From: UBA5314 sp964635975
GTDB lineage: Bacteria; Bacillota; Syntrophomonadia; Syntrophomonadales; Syntrophomonadaceae
Direction of reading: 5' to 3'
NCBI GenBank assembly: GCA_964635975.1
Contig: CAZWPO010000005.1
Location: 71,859 to 135,858, forward strand
Length of the DNA: 64,000 bases
Below are positions 54,364 through 63,955 of this stretch, one piece after another (the stretch's first letter is position 1; each line of letters begins with the position of its first letter). Made by a program: the position numbers and the translations under genes. The notes below the pieces were generated by a model that was not told the origin of the DNA, ran no database searches, and worked only from the letters and a program-made list of their open reading frames with translations.

Positions 54364-56631
54364 TCAGAGGCCAAATAGAGCAATGCTCTTGTCGACTAGA
54401 TACGGATCGAACTGGCTTCCGGCACAGCGCTTTATTTCTTCCCACACCTCAGCTTCGGACCTTGCTTCCTGGTAGGGGCGTCCGTAAATCATCACATCAT
54501 AGGCATCTGCGATAGCAATTATTCTGGAAATGAGCGGAATTTCTTTCCCCTTGATTCCTAGTGGATAGCCACTACCATCCCAGCGTTCGTGATGATGCAG
54601 GATGGCTTCAGCTATTGGAGCCATTTCTGGTGAGCTGAGTGCTATTCTATAACCTATCTCAGGATGCTTTTTGATGGTATCCCATTCCTCAGCGTTAAGC
54701 TGCCCCGGCTTGTCTAAAATGCTGCTGGGTATCGCGATCTTGCCAATGTCATGCAGGAGCGAGAGCAAGCGCAAATTGTCCAGCTCACTCTGGGGAAGGC
54801 CTGCCGCCTGGCCGATTTCATGGACCATAGACTGTAAGCGGAGGCAATGCTCCTCGGTCTCGTGGCTCCGGCTCCAAAGTGTCTGCTGCAATGACACTAA
54901 AAAAGAGCTGCGAATACTTTTATCTATGAGTAGTTTGTTCCGATACATTTTGTCTTCCGCTTCTTGAACCATCGATCTGATGTCCTGGTACATAAATTTT
55001 CTGGTAGACAGGCCAAGGGATAGACTGATCTGTATAGGTAACTGGCTGAACTGTCTGCATTGTTCTTGAATCCGCTCTACAATTTGAGAAGCGGTTTTAC
55101 TTGTGCAGTCGGGGAGTAGGATAATGAATTCGTCTCCTCCCCAGCGGGCTACAGTATCCTGGGCTCTACATGATTGCGTCAGAATTTTTGCAACAGTCCT
55201 CAGCAGCCGATCCCCCTCGGCGTGGCCCATTGCGTCATTTATCAGTTTCAACCCGTTGACATCACCCAGGATTAGGCTCATCGGCAGAACATCCAAGTTG
55301 CTGGTCCGCTTTAATTCCTCTTCAAAATAAGCCCGATTATAGAGTCCGGTAAGCTTATCGTGAAAACTCAAGTAAATAATCTCCGCTTCGGCTTTTTTTT
55401 GCTCGGTTATATCGACCAGGATATTCAGCATACAGGGCTCGCCGTTGATTTCTATCCCTTCGGCGGAATATGAGCCCAAGCGCTGTTCACCAGATTTCGA
55501 TCGGAAGAGTATCTGGTAGTCGCGGACCTTTTCTTGGCTCATGATCTTATCCACGACTTTCTGGCGGTCTTGAGGATTGACCCAGAAATCGATATCGAAG
55601 GATGTTCTGCCCAGTACGTCATCCCTGTCATGCCCTAAAACACTGCGCGAGATTTCATTGAGCTCTATAAAGCGGCCTTCCTTGAGAGTCGTGATGCTCA
55701 TGGACACACTACTATTGTTGAACGCCCGGGAGAATTTCTCTTCTGATTGGCGGATAGCATCTTCCATCCGTTTGCGATCGCTGATATCTTTAGTGATGCT
55801 CAGCAAATACTCGATACCATTAATTTCTATGATTTCAGCGGAAAAGAGGCAGTATATTATATTCCCGGATCTGGTATAGAATCTGGTCTCTTTATTTCTG
55901 ATGCTGCCAAACTCCCGCACCTGTATGACCAACTGTTCGCGTTCCCCGTCTACCCATAGATTCATCTCGGTGGCAGAACGCCCGATGATCTCTTCGCGCC
56001 GATACCCGATTAGACTTAGCCAGGCATGGTTTGCTTCTACATAGCGGTGGTCGCTTAGCCTGCACATCATAATGGGGTCGGGGCTCATGACAAATGCCTT
56101 GGAGTATCTATCACCGGCTATCCGCAGTGCTTCTTCCAGTGATTTTCTTTCGCTAATGTCTTTTGTTACCCAGAGCAGATGAGGAATACCCTTGATATAG
56201 ATGAGTTCCGAAGAAAAAATAAAGGTCCTTATTTCCCCTGATTTGGTTCGAAAGCGGATCTCTTGATTGCGAACGTAATAGTTTTGCGATCGGAATTCCT
56301 GGATGAATATATCCCGCTCCTGGGGGCTTAACCAGATATCCAACTCAATGGCGGTATGGCCGATAACTTCGTGCCGCTCATAACCTGAAACCTCCAGAAA
56401 GGCTGTATTTACATCCACATAACGTCCTTCTCCTATTGTGGTGATAGTAATAGGATCAGGACTGCAGCGAAAGGCAAGCTCGTATCTCTCCTCAAATAAA
56501 CTCGGTATTGCTTCACAATCTCTACTGCCGCTTGCCTGATGGAATGTTTCTGAAGTAGTCGGTAGCGGAAAACTTTGAGCAGGTGCCGAACTTGATCTTA
56601 ACTCGTCTCTGGCTTTAGCTTGATTCTGCAA
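54364..56631 (-). CDS. PAS-GGDEF-HD-GYP protein (c-di-GMP turnover)
   Basis: 755 residues. Three PAS domains (about 50-165, 170-290 and 300-410), GGDEF domain (~425-575) with intact GGDEF, and HD-GYP (~580-750) with LHDIGKIAI and HHERWDGSGYP. Same plan as 11104-14142, two PAS domains shorter. Start is TTG at 56631, ~8 nt after AGGAGG. Cytosolic. Confidence 0.88.
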   Translation of the reverse strand: MQNQAKARDELRSSSAPAQSFPLPTTSETFHQASGSRDCEAIPSLFEERYELAFRCSPDPITITTIGEGRYVDVNTAFLEVSGYERHEVIGHTAIELDIWLSPQERDIFIQEFRSQNYYVRNQEIRFRTKSGEIRTFIFSSELIYIKGIPHLLWVTKDISERKSLEEALRIAGDRYSKAFVMSPDPIMMCRLSDHRYVEANHAWLSLIGYRREEIIGRSATEMNLWVDGEREQLVIQVREFGSIRNKETRFYTRSGNIIYCLFSAEIIEINGIEYLLSITKDISDRKRMEDAIRQSEEKFSRAFNNSSVSMSITTLKEGRFIELNEISRSVLGHDRDDVLGRTSFDIDFWVNPQDRQKVVDKIMSQEKVRDYQILFRSKSGEQRLGSYSAEGIEINGEPCMLNILVDITEQKKAEAEIIYLSFHDKLTGLYNRAYFEEELKRTSNLDVLPMSLILGDVNGLKLINDAMGHAEGDRLLRTVAKILTQSCRAQDTVARWGGDEFIILLPDCTSKTASQIVERIQEQCRQFSQLPIQISLSLGLSTRKFMYQDIRSMVQEAEDKMYRNKLLIDKSIRSSFLVSLQQTLWSRSHETEEHCLRLQSMVHEIGQAAGLPQSELDNLRLLSLLHDIGKIAIPSSILDKPGQLNAEEWDTIKKHPEIGYRIALSSPEMAPIAEAILHHHERWDGSGYPLGIKGKEIPLISRIIAIADAYDVMIYGRPYQEARSEAEVWEEIKRCAGSQFDPYLVDKSIALFGL

Positions 56632-56751
56632 AGAGCAATCCTCCTCAAACCATAAAACTATGTACGGTAGATAAGAATATTATCGAAAGTTGATCATAGA
56701 CATTTAAGCATCTGGTTAGACATTATTTCTTGAAGAAGATTTATTAAATAC

Positions 56752-57210
56752 TCAGGTAAGTTTTGCTTTGCTGTCTATCATAAAAGTCCCTCTACTCTTC
56801 GCTATCAGTTTTCTATCCTTATTAAACAAGTTGGCTTCGGCAGCGGCGGTTCTCTTCGTGGCATTGATAACCTGACCTTCAGCTACAAGCTCACTTTCCT
56901 CAATAACAGCTGCAAAATAGGTTATACCCATATCAAGGGTAACATTGGTGAGACCGGCATGCCCCAGGGTTGCAGAAGCCCACCACATAGCAGTATCTGC
57001 TAAAGCCGCATATATACCGCCATGCAGCCTCCCCTTGAATCCGGATAGTTCTGGATGAGCGGTCATTCTCAAGCCTGCTGAACCCTGCCCCAGGTATACC
57101 AGGTTGATGCCTATAGTATGGAGACAAGGTACATCGTTGAAATAAGTGCACAGGGTATCGAAATAGTCTTTTTCCAACCCCCGGTTTTCAACTCCTGGTT
57201 TTTTATACAT
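56752..57210 (-). CDS. PaaI-type hotdog thioesterase
   Basis: 152 residues; motif LHGGIYAALADTAMWWAS (active-site helix) and YFAAVIEESELVAEG are typical. Likely acyl-CoA thioesterase of short or aromatic acids. AAGGAGG lies ~6 nt before the ATG at 57210; an upstream ATG at 57249 is too early. Fourth hotdog thioesterase of the window. Confidence 0.85.
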   Translation of the reverse strand: MYKKPGVENRGLEKDYFDTLCTYFNDVPCLHTIGINLVYLGQGSAGLRMTAHPELSGFKGRLHGGIYAALADTAMWWASATLGHAGLTNVTLDMGITYFAAVIEESELVAEGQVINATKRTAAAEANLFNKDRKLIAKSRGTFMIDSKAKLT

Positions 57211-57351
57211 GAATCCCCCTCCTTCATTTTTCAAATATACTATCTGCAAAAAATTAACTGAACTGGATAGAAAATGTTCAAAGGCAAACCGCTATCTACC
57301 CTTGAATAAAAGTGCGCTCGTCCGATACTCGAGTTGAGAGCCAGTTTCATT

Positions 57352-58584
57352 TTAGATACGGTTTATGTCCTCCAGGAGATAGAAATTATTTAGGAGTACA
57401 GCAGCGATGCGCTCGTCCTCAAGCGAGGAATTTGTGAGCTCCTCTATTTTCTTCAAGCGGTAGAGCAGGGTGTTGCGGTGTATATGCATCCTTTTCACGG
57501 TTTTGGAAGTGCTGCACATCGAAGTGATATATACTTTCAGTGTTTGGACATATTCGGTATTATTCTGCCTGTCGTAATTATATAGAAGCTCCAGCATTGG
57601 ATGCATATAGTTGAATGACTTAAGGTTCTCTCTCACGTGAGAGATCATATTTTCCAGAATCAATTCAGTATACCAGTGCACATTGAGCTTAGGATAATGG
57701 CGTCTGCCCAGCATCAGTGCCCGTTCTGCCTGATATTTGAAGATATCCATATGCAGAAGCGAGTTGAATTGATTGCTTATGCCTAGAGCCAGGCTGCTGT
57801 CACTCAGCAGGTTGTGCAGCACGTTTTGCCTGATCTCCAGGGTTTTAAAGGGGCCGTCATGATGGTCATATTGAGTAAACAAGATATACAGCTTATGGTC
57901 CAGTACTGCATTATAACAGTCATCTCTGTCAACGATTATCGATTGCGCATAATGTAGTAAACTGCCAGATCCTTCATCACTGACAACCGCAACGCAGAAT
58001 GGGGAAACAAAGCTTTTAGCGAGTCTTTTCTCCCAGTTGGCCAGAACATCCAAGGTTCTTATCGATCCGCCCAGCAGGTCTCTGATGAAAGAGCTTATCA
58101 ATACGGGATAGTCAGTGCCTCTGCTATGGGTCTGTTTCATCATTTCCAATTTAACGGCCTGTGCTACCAGCTCTAGGATCTGTATATGCAGATAACAGTA
58201 TTCCTTTTGGGCGAATGACACGGATATATATCCCTCGATCTTATCATCTATTTTCACACTGCAGATCAGGTTGGGTCGCTCCTCATATAACCCCCAATTG
58301 GCCCAATAAGGAGAGTCGCCTGCTTCAGCTCGCCCCAGCAGCCCCTGGTCATAAAGCTGCCAGATTAATTCTGAAGTCAATTCTCCTTTTTCATAAAAGC
58401 AGTCCCATATCTTATGCCCGAGAGCCTGGTCCGGGTACTGGGCCAGCTTCCTTAGCTCCGCGTTTACAAATACTACAGGTCTGTCCAAAAGCTCAGAAGC
58501 CGTCCGGCATATTCCGGCTAGTCCCCCCCGGGTCAGAGCTTCGAACAGTTTCTGATAGGCTGCAGTCAATAAATTATCTGGCAA
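57352..58584 (-). CDS. PucR/CdaR-type transcriptional regulator
   Basis: About 410 residues. The N-terminal ~270 residues are a GAF-like/sugar-diacid sensing region. The C-terminal ~65 residues hold a PucR-type helix-turn-helix: MLELLYNYDRQNNTEYVQTLKVYI and the RMHIHRNTLLYRLKKIEELT recognition helix. In relatives it controls purine or sugar-acid catabolism. A TTG at 58584 with GAGGTGAT just before it is the likely start; an ATG at 58662 lacks a ribosome site. The Mo-hydroxylase operon 6 kb away is a possible target, by analogy only. Confidence 0.85.
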   Translation of the reverse strand: MPDNLLTAAYQKLFEALTRGGLAGICRTASELLDRPVVFVNAELRKLAQYPDQALGHKIWDCFYEKGELTSELIWQLYDQGLLGRAEAGDSPYWANWGLYEERPNLICSVKIDDKIEGYISVSFAQKEYCYLHIQILELVAQAVKLEMMKQTHSRGTDYPVLISSFIRDLLGGSIRTLDVLANWEKRLAKSFVSPFCVAVVSDEGSGSLLHYAQSIIVDRDDCYNAVLDHKLYILFTQYDHHDGPFKTLEIRQNVLHNLLSDSSLALGISNQFNSLLHMDIFKYQAERALMLGRRHYPKLNVHWYTELILENMISHVRENLKSFNYMHPMLELLYNYDRQNNTEYVQTLKVYITSMCSTSKTVKRMHIHRNTLLYRLKKIEELTNSSLEDERIAAVLLNNFYLLEDINRI

Positions 58585-59306
58585 AATAATCACCTCTACT
58601 TCCAGTATAGATGATTTGTGCATTTGCACAAAATAGATCGCTATCTTTTGCCTATGCAACATAACAGTCTAATAGAAAAGCGAATATAATGACAATTAAG
58701 GAATGAATCAAGGCTAATTGTTAAGAGACCTTCAAGTCATATAAATATGAAACTCCTTCAGTTGGGTAACTCCGGGCCATGAGCGTACTAGATCCTGGCC
58801 CGGAGAACCAATTTTTTGTTTTGGCAAGCAGGATAATGCCCTTTTACTTTAAGGGGAAACAAAAGGGTATTATCCTGCTTTCCTTTTTGTAACTTTTTCG
58901 AGGATATTGTCAAATAATAGCGAAATTTTAAAGGGAAATCAAGATTTGGGCGTAGGCTAAAAGACCCGTCGATCCTGTCTATTATGTTTCGGACGTCGGT
59001 TAAGATGCGGTCTGAAGGCTCGCGGGGAATGCTATTCTGCACCTTTTTCAACGTCGCTTACCGACACGATCTGTAGCATCTGATCAAGGATGCAGCTGAA
59101 TCGTGAGAGCGAAATGTCATACATTCATCAGGAAGCTGCCATGGGATTAAATGTCATGGCGGCTTATATTGGTTCCAGAAGACCGCGATGTGAGTCGAGT
59201 GCAAGTTCGATACCGATTATTTCATCCGGAAGGAGGAAAGAAGATTAAACAGAGATGCCTGTTTAAGGTAAGATTGCTTGAGAAAAATTGGGGGATAACT
59301 CCAGCG
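58585..59306. other. Long intergenic region with two strong hairpins
   Basis: About 720 bp without a convincing gene. It holds hairpin 1 at 58770-58805 (CTCCGGGCC with GGCCCGGAG, then T-rich) and hairpin 2 at 58826-58882. An 87-codon minus-strand frame over the hairpins (58788-59051) is unlikely. Possible small RNAs, not identified. Confidence 0.5.
58826..58884 (+). repeat. Long inverted repeat, terminator-like
   Basis: A 19-20-bp stem, AAGCAGGATAATGCCCTTTT with its inverted copy (one G-T mismatch), around a 15-nt loop, followed on the plus strand by CCTTTTTG. Strong terminator or RNA hairpin, with no upstream plus-strand gene to end. Confidence 0.65.
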
Positions 59307-60456
59307 AGAGGAGAAGAGCATAAGTGGACAAAAAGAAAATCGGCATAATAGCAGCGGTGGTCGCGGTTCTGGTGCTGGCGGTCGGGGCCGGGATATGGAG
59401 CCAGAGCTCGGCGGACCGGGTGCAGAAGCAGCTGGATCTGGCGGTGAAATACATATGTGAAAACGACTTCGAGAAAGCGATTTTAGCTTACAACGAAGCC
59501 ATCAAGATTGATCCCAGGGAAGTCAAGGCCTACCAGGGTCTAGCCCGGGTTTATGCCCTGCAGGGCAAGTACGATGATGCTAAAGCTGCCTATGAACGGG
59601 GTCTAGCTGCGGTTGAGGCAGAAAAACAGATCACCCTGCGACTGGGTCTGGCCGGGATGTATGTGGACCAAAATAAACTGGCTGAGGCCGAAAAAGCTTT
59701 CCAGGAGATAAAAGACGCCAATCCCAACTGCCTGGAGGCCTACTTTGGATTGGCCATGGTCTACCAGCAGCAGGGGAACAACGCCAAAGCGGAATCGCTG
59801 CTGAGGCAGGCGGTAGAGAAGAATCCCAATGATTACCGGGGATACAACACCCTGGCTCTCTTCCTGAAGCAGAACGGAAAAGCTGAAGAAGCCTTCAATA
59901 ATCTGGTCAGATCGCTGACATTGGAAATCAACCAGCAGGAAGCCTACCTGGTGCTGTCGGATATGTATAAAGGGCGATGGAGCGATCTACAGGCGAAGGT
60001 GGCATCGGTATCAGACCAGCAGACCAAGGCTATGCTGGAATTCTACGCTTATTACGGGGCTGAGAACTATCAGAAGGCCCTGGATATTTACCGGGTGAAG
60101 CTGGCCGGGCAGGCTGGCAATCATAAAGCCCGCGTACTGGCCGCCATAGCTATGTTCAAAACCGGCGATGCCGTAGGGGCGGCAGCGATGATCAAGCAAC
60201 TCGAGGGAGAGAAGCTGAATGAATGGCTCTTGAGTGATATCGCCTGCTACTACCAGATAGCCGGGGATAATGAGAAGGCGAAAGCCATGGCCGTAAAAGC
60301 ACTGCAGGCCAACGGGATAAACCTGGAAGCGGTGGCCTTACTGCAAACCCTTAATGCGGGTGAGGCCAAATACTATGCGGCTGAGATGCTGCTCTACAAC
60401 TGGAAGCCGGTCAAGAAAGTCAAGCAGGAGCTGAAAGCCCGCTCGCTGTTCGTCCC
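59307..60456 (+). repeat. 1,150-bp perfect direct repeat, first copy
   Basis: Identical by eye to 61450-62599 (offset 2,143 bp). It begins in the ribosome site (AGAGGAGAAG) and ends at CGTCCC in codon ~378, after which the two genes diverge. Confidence 0.9.
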
Positions 60457-61372
60457 TGAACTCGTCAATACTTCACAGCCGAAATCCGACCTGCCCTATG
60501 ATCAGAGCAGCCATATATTTGTCCCCGAGGAATACGCGGATGCTGCCACCCAGGCAGAATTTGACAAGTACTGGGGCGGCGTTGCCGGGCAGTGTACGAA
60601 GGAAGTAATGAGCAAGGCTAATACCAGGCCAGATCTGCATTACTGGGAAAGTGGACAGGTGCAGCGCCCGGTGGCCTTCATTGAGCAGGGAGTAGTAAAG
60701 GGCATCGTCAACCTCAGGGTCTGCGCCACCTACGATAAAAATTCCAAGGATGGAGAGCATGTATATGCGGATGGTGATAAGTTCCTGATGAAAGGCAGTT
60801 ATCCCGTCGCCAAAGCCTATAAGCAGATCTTTGTGAAGGATGCAGCCGGATGGAACCTTGCCGAGACCAGTGAAGTTCCGCTAGATTTCCTGGTCAAGGA
60901 ACCAGATGTAATACTCAGCAATACACCGGTAGTGCAAACCGAGCCCATTAAGCCTGAAGAACCCAAACAGCCTGATACAAGCGCTATGCCTGACAGCCTG
61001 TTTGTGTATAAAGGGCTTACCGTCGGAATGACTCAGCAGCAAGCAGCCAGCCTGGTAGGTCAACCTACCAATAAGTTTCAACAGGATTCGAGGGTACTGT
61101 GGCAGTATGAAAATTTCAAACTCCGTTTTGACAGTTCAGGTAGAATCAGTACCATTGATGTAGAGGTGACATCCAACGGCATCAAGTTGGGTGATCCTGA
61201 AAGTAAGGTAATAGCTGCCTTTGGAAAGGGTGAAAAGTGGGATCCAGGGTACGGCAAGATTTATTTCCTGAGCTATAAAAAAGATGAAACCAAACAGATT
61301 CATTTTATCATCAATGATGGCCAGGTTTGGTATATCGAGATCGGAAAAAGAGTTTTTGATCCTGGTGATTAA
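59324..61372 (+). CDS. Membrane-anchored TPR protein (copy 1)
   Basis: 682 residues. GTG start after GAGGAGAAG. One N-terminal membrane segment (GIIAAVVAVLVLAVGAGIW), then ~350 residues of TPR repeats (helical pairs such as AILAYNEAIKIDPREVKAYQGLARVYALQGKYDDA). Past residue ~378 it differs from its paralog. A middle domain shared in part (SYPVAKAYKQIFVKDAAGWNLAETSEVPLDF) is followed by a Pro/Glu linker and a C-terminal ~100-residue domain (GLTVGMTQQQAASLVGQPT) that recalls SmpA/OmlA-type folds. Probably exposed outside the membrane as a protein-binding scaffold. Confidence 0.82.
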   Translation: MDKKKIGIIAAVVAVLVLAVGAGIWSQSSADRVQKQLDLAVKYICENDFEKAILAYNEAIKIDPREVKAYQGLARVYALQGKYDDAKAAYERGLAAVEAEKQITLRLGLAGMYVDQNKLAEAEKAFQEIKDANPNCLEAYFGLAMVYQQQGNNAKAESLLRQAVEKNPNDYRGYNTLALFLKQNGKAEEAFNNLVRSLTLEINQQEAYLVLSDMYKGRWSDLQAKVASVSDQQTKAMLEFYAYYGAENYQKALDIYRVKLAGQAGNHKARVLAAIAMFKTGDAVGAAAMIKQLEGEKLNEWLLSDIACYYQIAGDNEKAKAMAVKALQANGINLEAVALLQTLNAGEAKYYAAEMLLYNWKPVKKVKQELKARSLFVPELVNTSQPKSDLPYDQSSHIFVPEEYADAATQAEFDKYWGGVAGQCTKEVMSKANTRPDLHYWESGQVQRPVAFIEQGVVKGIVNLRVCATYDKNSKDGEHVYADGDKFLMKGSYPVAKAYKQIFVKDAAGWNLAETSEVPLDFLVKEPDVILSNTPVVQTEPIKPEEPKQPDTSAMPDSLFVYKGLTVGMTQQQAASLVGQPTNKFQQDSRVLWQYENFKLRFDSSGRISTIDVEVTSNGIKLGDPESKVIAAFGKGEKWDPGYGKIYFLSYKKDETKQIHFIINDGQVWYIEIGKRVFDPGD

Positions 61373-61449
61373 ACAATGTTACATTTTTGCTTCAACCGTA
61401 GCAGACAGGTGAAAAACAAGCGTTTCTTCAAAAACCAGTTAAATGTTTA

Positions 61450-62599
61450 AGAGGAGAAGAGCATAAGTGGACAAAAAGAAAATCGGCATAATAGCAGCGG
61501 TGGTCGCGGTTCTGGTGCTGGCGGTCGGGGCCGGGATATGGAGCCAGAGCTCGGCGGACCGGGTGCAGAAGCAGCTGGATCTGGCGGTGAAATACATATG
61601 TGAAAACGACTTCGAGAAAGCGATTTTAGCTTACAACGAAGCCATCAAGATTGATCCCAGGGAAGTCAAGGCCTACCAGGGTCTAGCCCGGGTTTATGCC
61701 CTGCAGGGCAAGTACGATGATGCTAAAGCTGCCTATGAACGGGGTCTAGCTGCGGTTGAGGCAGAAAAACAGATCACCCTGCGACTGGGTCTGGCCGGGA
61801 TGTATGTGGACCAAAATAAACTGGCTGAGGCCGAAAAAGCTTTCCAGGAGATAAAAGACGCCAATCCCAACTGCCTGGAGGCCTACTTTGGATTGGCCAT
61901 GGTCTACCAGCAGCAGGGGAACAACGCCAAAGCGGAATCGCTGCTGAGGCAGGCGGTAGAGAAGAATCCCAATGATTACCGGGGATACAACACCCTGGCT
62001 CTCTTCCTGAAGCAGAACGGAAAAGCTGAAGAAGCCTTCAATAATCTGGTCAGATCGCTGACATTGGAAATCAACCAGCAGGAAGCCTACCTGGTGCTGT
62101 CGGATATGTATAAAGGGCGATGGAGCGATCTACAGGCGAAGGTGGCATCGGTATCAGACCAGCAGACCAAGGCTATGCTGGAATTCTACGCTTATTACGG
62201 GGCTGAGAACTATCAGAAGGCCCTGGATATTTACCGGGTGAAGCTGGCCGGGCAGGCTGGCAATCATAAAGCCCGCGTACTGGCCGCCATAGCTATGTTC
62301 AAAACCGGCGATGCCGTAGGGGCGGCAGCGATGATCAAGCAACTCGAGGGAGAGAAGCTGAATGAATGGCTCTTGAGTGATATCGCCTGCTACTACCAGA
62401 TAGCCGGGGATAATGAGAAGGCGAAAGCCATGGCCGTAAAAGCACTGCAGGCCAACGGGATAAACCTGGAAGCGGTGGCCTTACTGCAAACCCTTAATGC
62501 GGGTGAGGCCAAATACTATGCGGCTGAGATGCTGCTCTACAACTGGAAGCCGGTCAAGAAAGTCAAGCAGGAGCTGAAAGCCCGCTCGCTGTTCGTCCC
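61450..62599 (+). repeat. 1,150-bp perfect direct repeat, second copy
   Basis: See the first copy at 59307-60456. Perfect identity in one half and divergence in the other implies recent duplication with later change, or ongoing gene conversion of the 5' half. Confidence 0.9.
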
Positions 62600-63551
62600 G
62601 GAAGCAGCTCCCGCGACACCTGTTGCCAAACAGAACTCAAATATCCCCTATGATTTGAGCAGCCATATCTTCGTTCCTGAGCAATATGCGGATGATGCCA
62701 CCCAGGCGGAATTTGAGAAGTTCTGGAGCGACGGTAGCCGGCAGTATTTTAAGGAAGTTCAAGACAGAGCACCCACAAGGAAGGATATTGATAGATGGGA
62801 AAGAATACAGGTTCAACGCGTTGCTTATTTAGAAAAAGGACTAATTAAAGGTATTGTTAATTTAAGGGTTATAGGTGGTTATAACCAGACAGAAAGCATC
62901 TATAATGAGAAGGATGACAAATTCCTTATAAAAGGTAGTTACCCGGTAGCCAAGGCCTATAAGCAAATCTTTGTGAAGGATGCAGCCGGATGGAACCTTG
63001 CCGAAACCAGTGAAGTACCGCTCGATTTCATAGTCAAGGAGCGGGATGACGTACTCAGCAATGTGCCTGTGCAGGCGGAGACCCCAAAAGCAGAAGAGGC
63101 TAAGCCTGAAACCCAGCAACAAGTTGGTTTAGGCCCAATAAAAACTGCTGATTTGAAAATAGGGCCAGTTTCTCTAGCAACCCCCAAGACCGTAATTCAA
63201 AGCATCTTTGGACAGCCTATTCGAACCTATTCGAGTGATGGGCGCGCTATGGAGATGGAGGTATATGACGGACTGGAACTAAATTACAGTTATGGTAAAG
63301 ATGGTCATGTAGTTGATTCCATAGTCTGTAAGACAAACCAATATGCAATGCCCCGTGGTATTAGGGTTGGCTCCACGAAAAAGGAAGTTATTGATACTTA
63401 TGGCGAACCATCAATGTCTTCGAACAGCTATTTGACATACTTTATTAGTCCGATTGTTTTTAGTAATTTTCACTGGGATGAAGCACATGTTAACTTTACA
63501 ATCAATGACGGTTGTGTAACGGGGATAAGCATCTCTGCAGGAGATTTTTAG
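61467..63551 (+). CDS. Membrane-anchored TPR protein (copy 2)
   Basis: 694 residues; the first ~377 are identical to copy 1 (membrane segment plus TPRs). The second half has the same order of middle domain (conserved QIFVKDAAGWNLAETSEVPLDF) and linker, but a different C-terminal domain containing two repeats of the SmpA/OmlA-like unit (SLATPKTVIQSIFGQP and GIRVGSTKKEVIDTYGEP). The exchange of a tail domain on a constant TPR scaffold suggests different ligands. The same GTG start and ribosome site are used. The spacer to copy 1 is 94 bp. Confidence 0.82.
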   Translation: MDKKKIGIIAAVVAVLVLAVGAGIWSQSSADRVQKQLDLAVKYICENDFEKAILAYNEAIKIDPREVKAYQGLARVYALQGKYDDAKAAYERGLAAVEAEKQITLRLGLAGMYVDQNKLAEAEKAFQEIKDANPNCLEAYFGLAMVYQQQGNNAKAESLLRQAVEKNPNDYRGYNTLALFLKQNGKAEEAFNNLVRSLTLEINQQEAYLVLSDMYKGRWSDLQAKVASVSDQQTKAMLEFYAYYGAENYQKALDIYRVKLAGQAGNHKARVLAAIAMFKTGDAVGAAAMIKQLEGEKLNEWLLSDIACYYQIAGDNEKAKAMAVKALQANGINLEAVALLQTLNAGEAKYYAAEMLLYNWKPVKKVKQELKARSLFVPEAAPATPVAKQNSNIPYDLSSHIFVPEQYADDATQAEFEKFWSDGSRQYFKEVQDRAPTRKDIDRWERIQVQRVAYLEKGLIKGIVNLRVIGGYNQTESIYNEKDDKFLIKGSYPVAKAYKQIFVKDAAGWNLAETSEVPLDFIVKERDDVLSNVPVQAETPKAEEAKPETQQQVGLGPIKTADLKIGPVSLATPKTVIQSIFGQPIRTYSSDGRAMEMEVYDGLELNYSYGKDGHVVDSIVCKTNQYAMPRGIRVGSTKKEVIDTYGEPSMSSNSYLTYFISPIVFSNFHWDEAHVNFTINDGCVTGISISAGDF

Positions 63552-63655
63552 AAATGCAATTCAGTGGCTCTCTAACAGGCGGTTCAGCGGGTTAATAATC
63601 CTTTTTTACTGGCCTAATCAAAGCCGATTGAATAGCAAACTTCGGGATCGAATAT

Positions 63656-63841
63656 AATAGTGCCCCAAAAAGGGGCGGCCCTGGAGATGGGCGGAGTGAC
63701 CTAACGCAATGGCGTACAGCTCATGTGTTGGGGCGCGATATCGTTATACCGGTATTCGGGGTGAACCAGTTGACCATCCGTGTTGAAGAACCATCATGCG
63801 CAGGGGACATAATCGATCTTGCCAACGCCACCCTGGAATAG
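63656..63841 (+). other. Possible 3' gene fragment
   Basis: An open frame of ~60 codons ends at TAG (63839-63841), with protein-like composition at its end (VFGVNQLTIRVEEPSCAGD). No start or ribosome site is clear. Perhaps a remnant of a gene deleted by the duplications next to it. Confidence 0.3.
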
Positions 63842-63920
63842 TAGCTTATTAAAGATATGCAAAATGAAGTGAATATGTTTGGAGATCCCTTACCTTAACG
63901 TTTTGTTTTCATTAAGAGAA

Positions 63921-63955
63921 GGCACTATATGGATAAACCATTTAGTGCCTTTCTT
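63921..63955 (+). terminator. Terminator-like hairpin at window end
   Basis: GGCACTA pairs with TAGTGCC with a further inner TGG/CCA, then TTTCTT. Confidence 0.6.

Noticed and set aside
58788..59051. 87-codon minus-strand frame
   Set aside because: It runs through two strong hairpins and has no ribosome site.
59180..59230. tRNA-like GTTCGATAC
   Set aside because: Only a T-loop-like stretch; no acceptor, D or anticodon stems could be folded.
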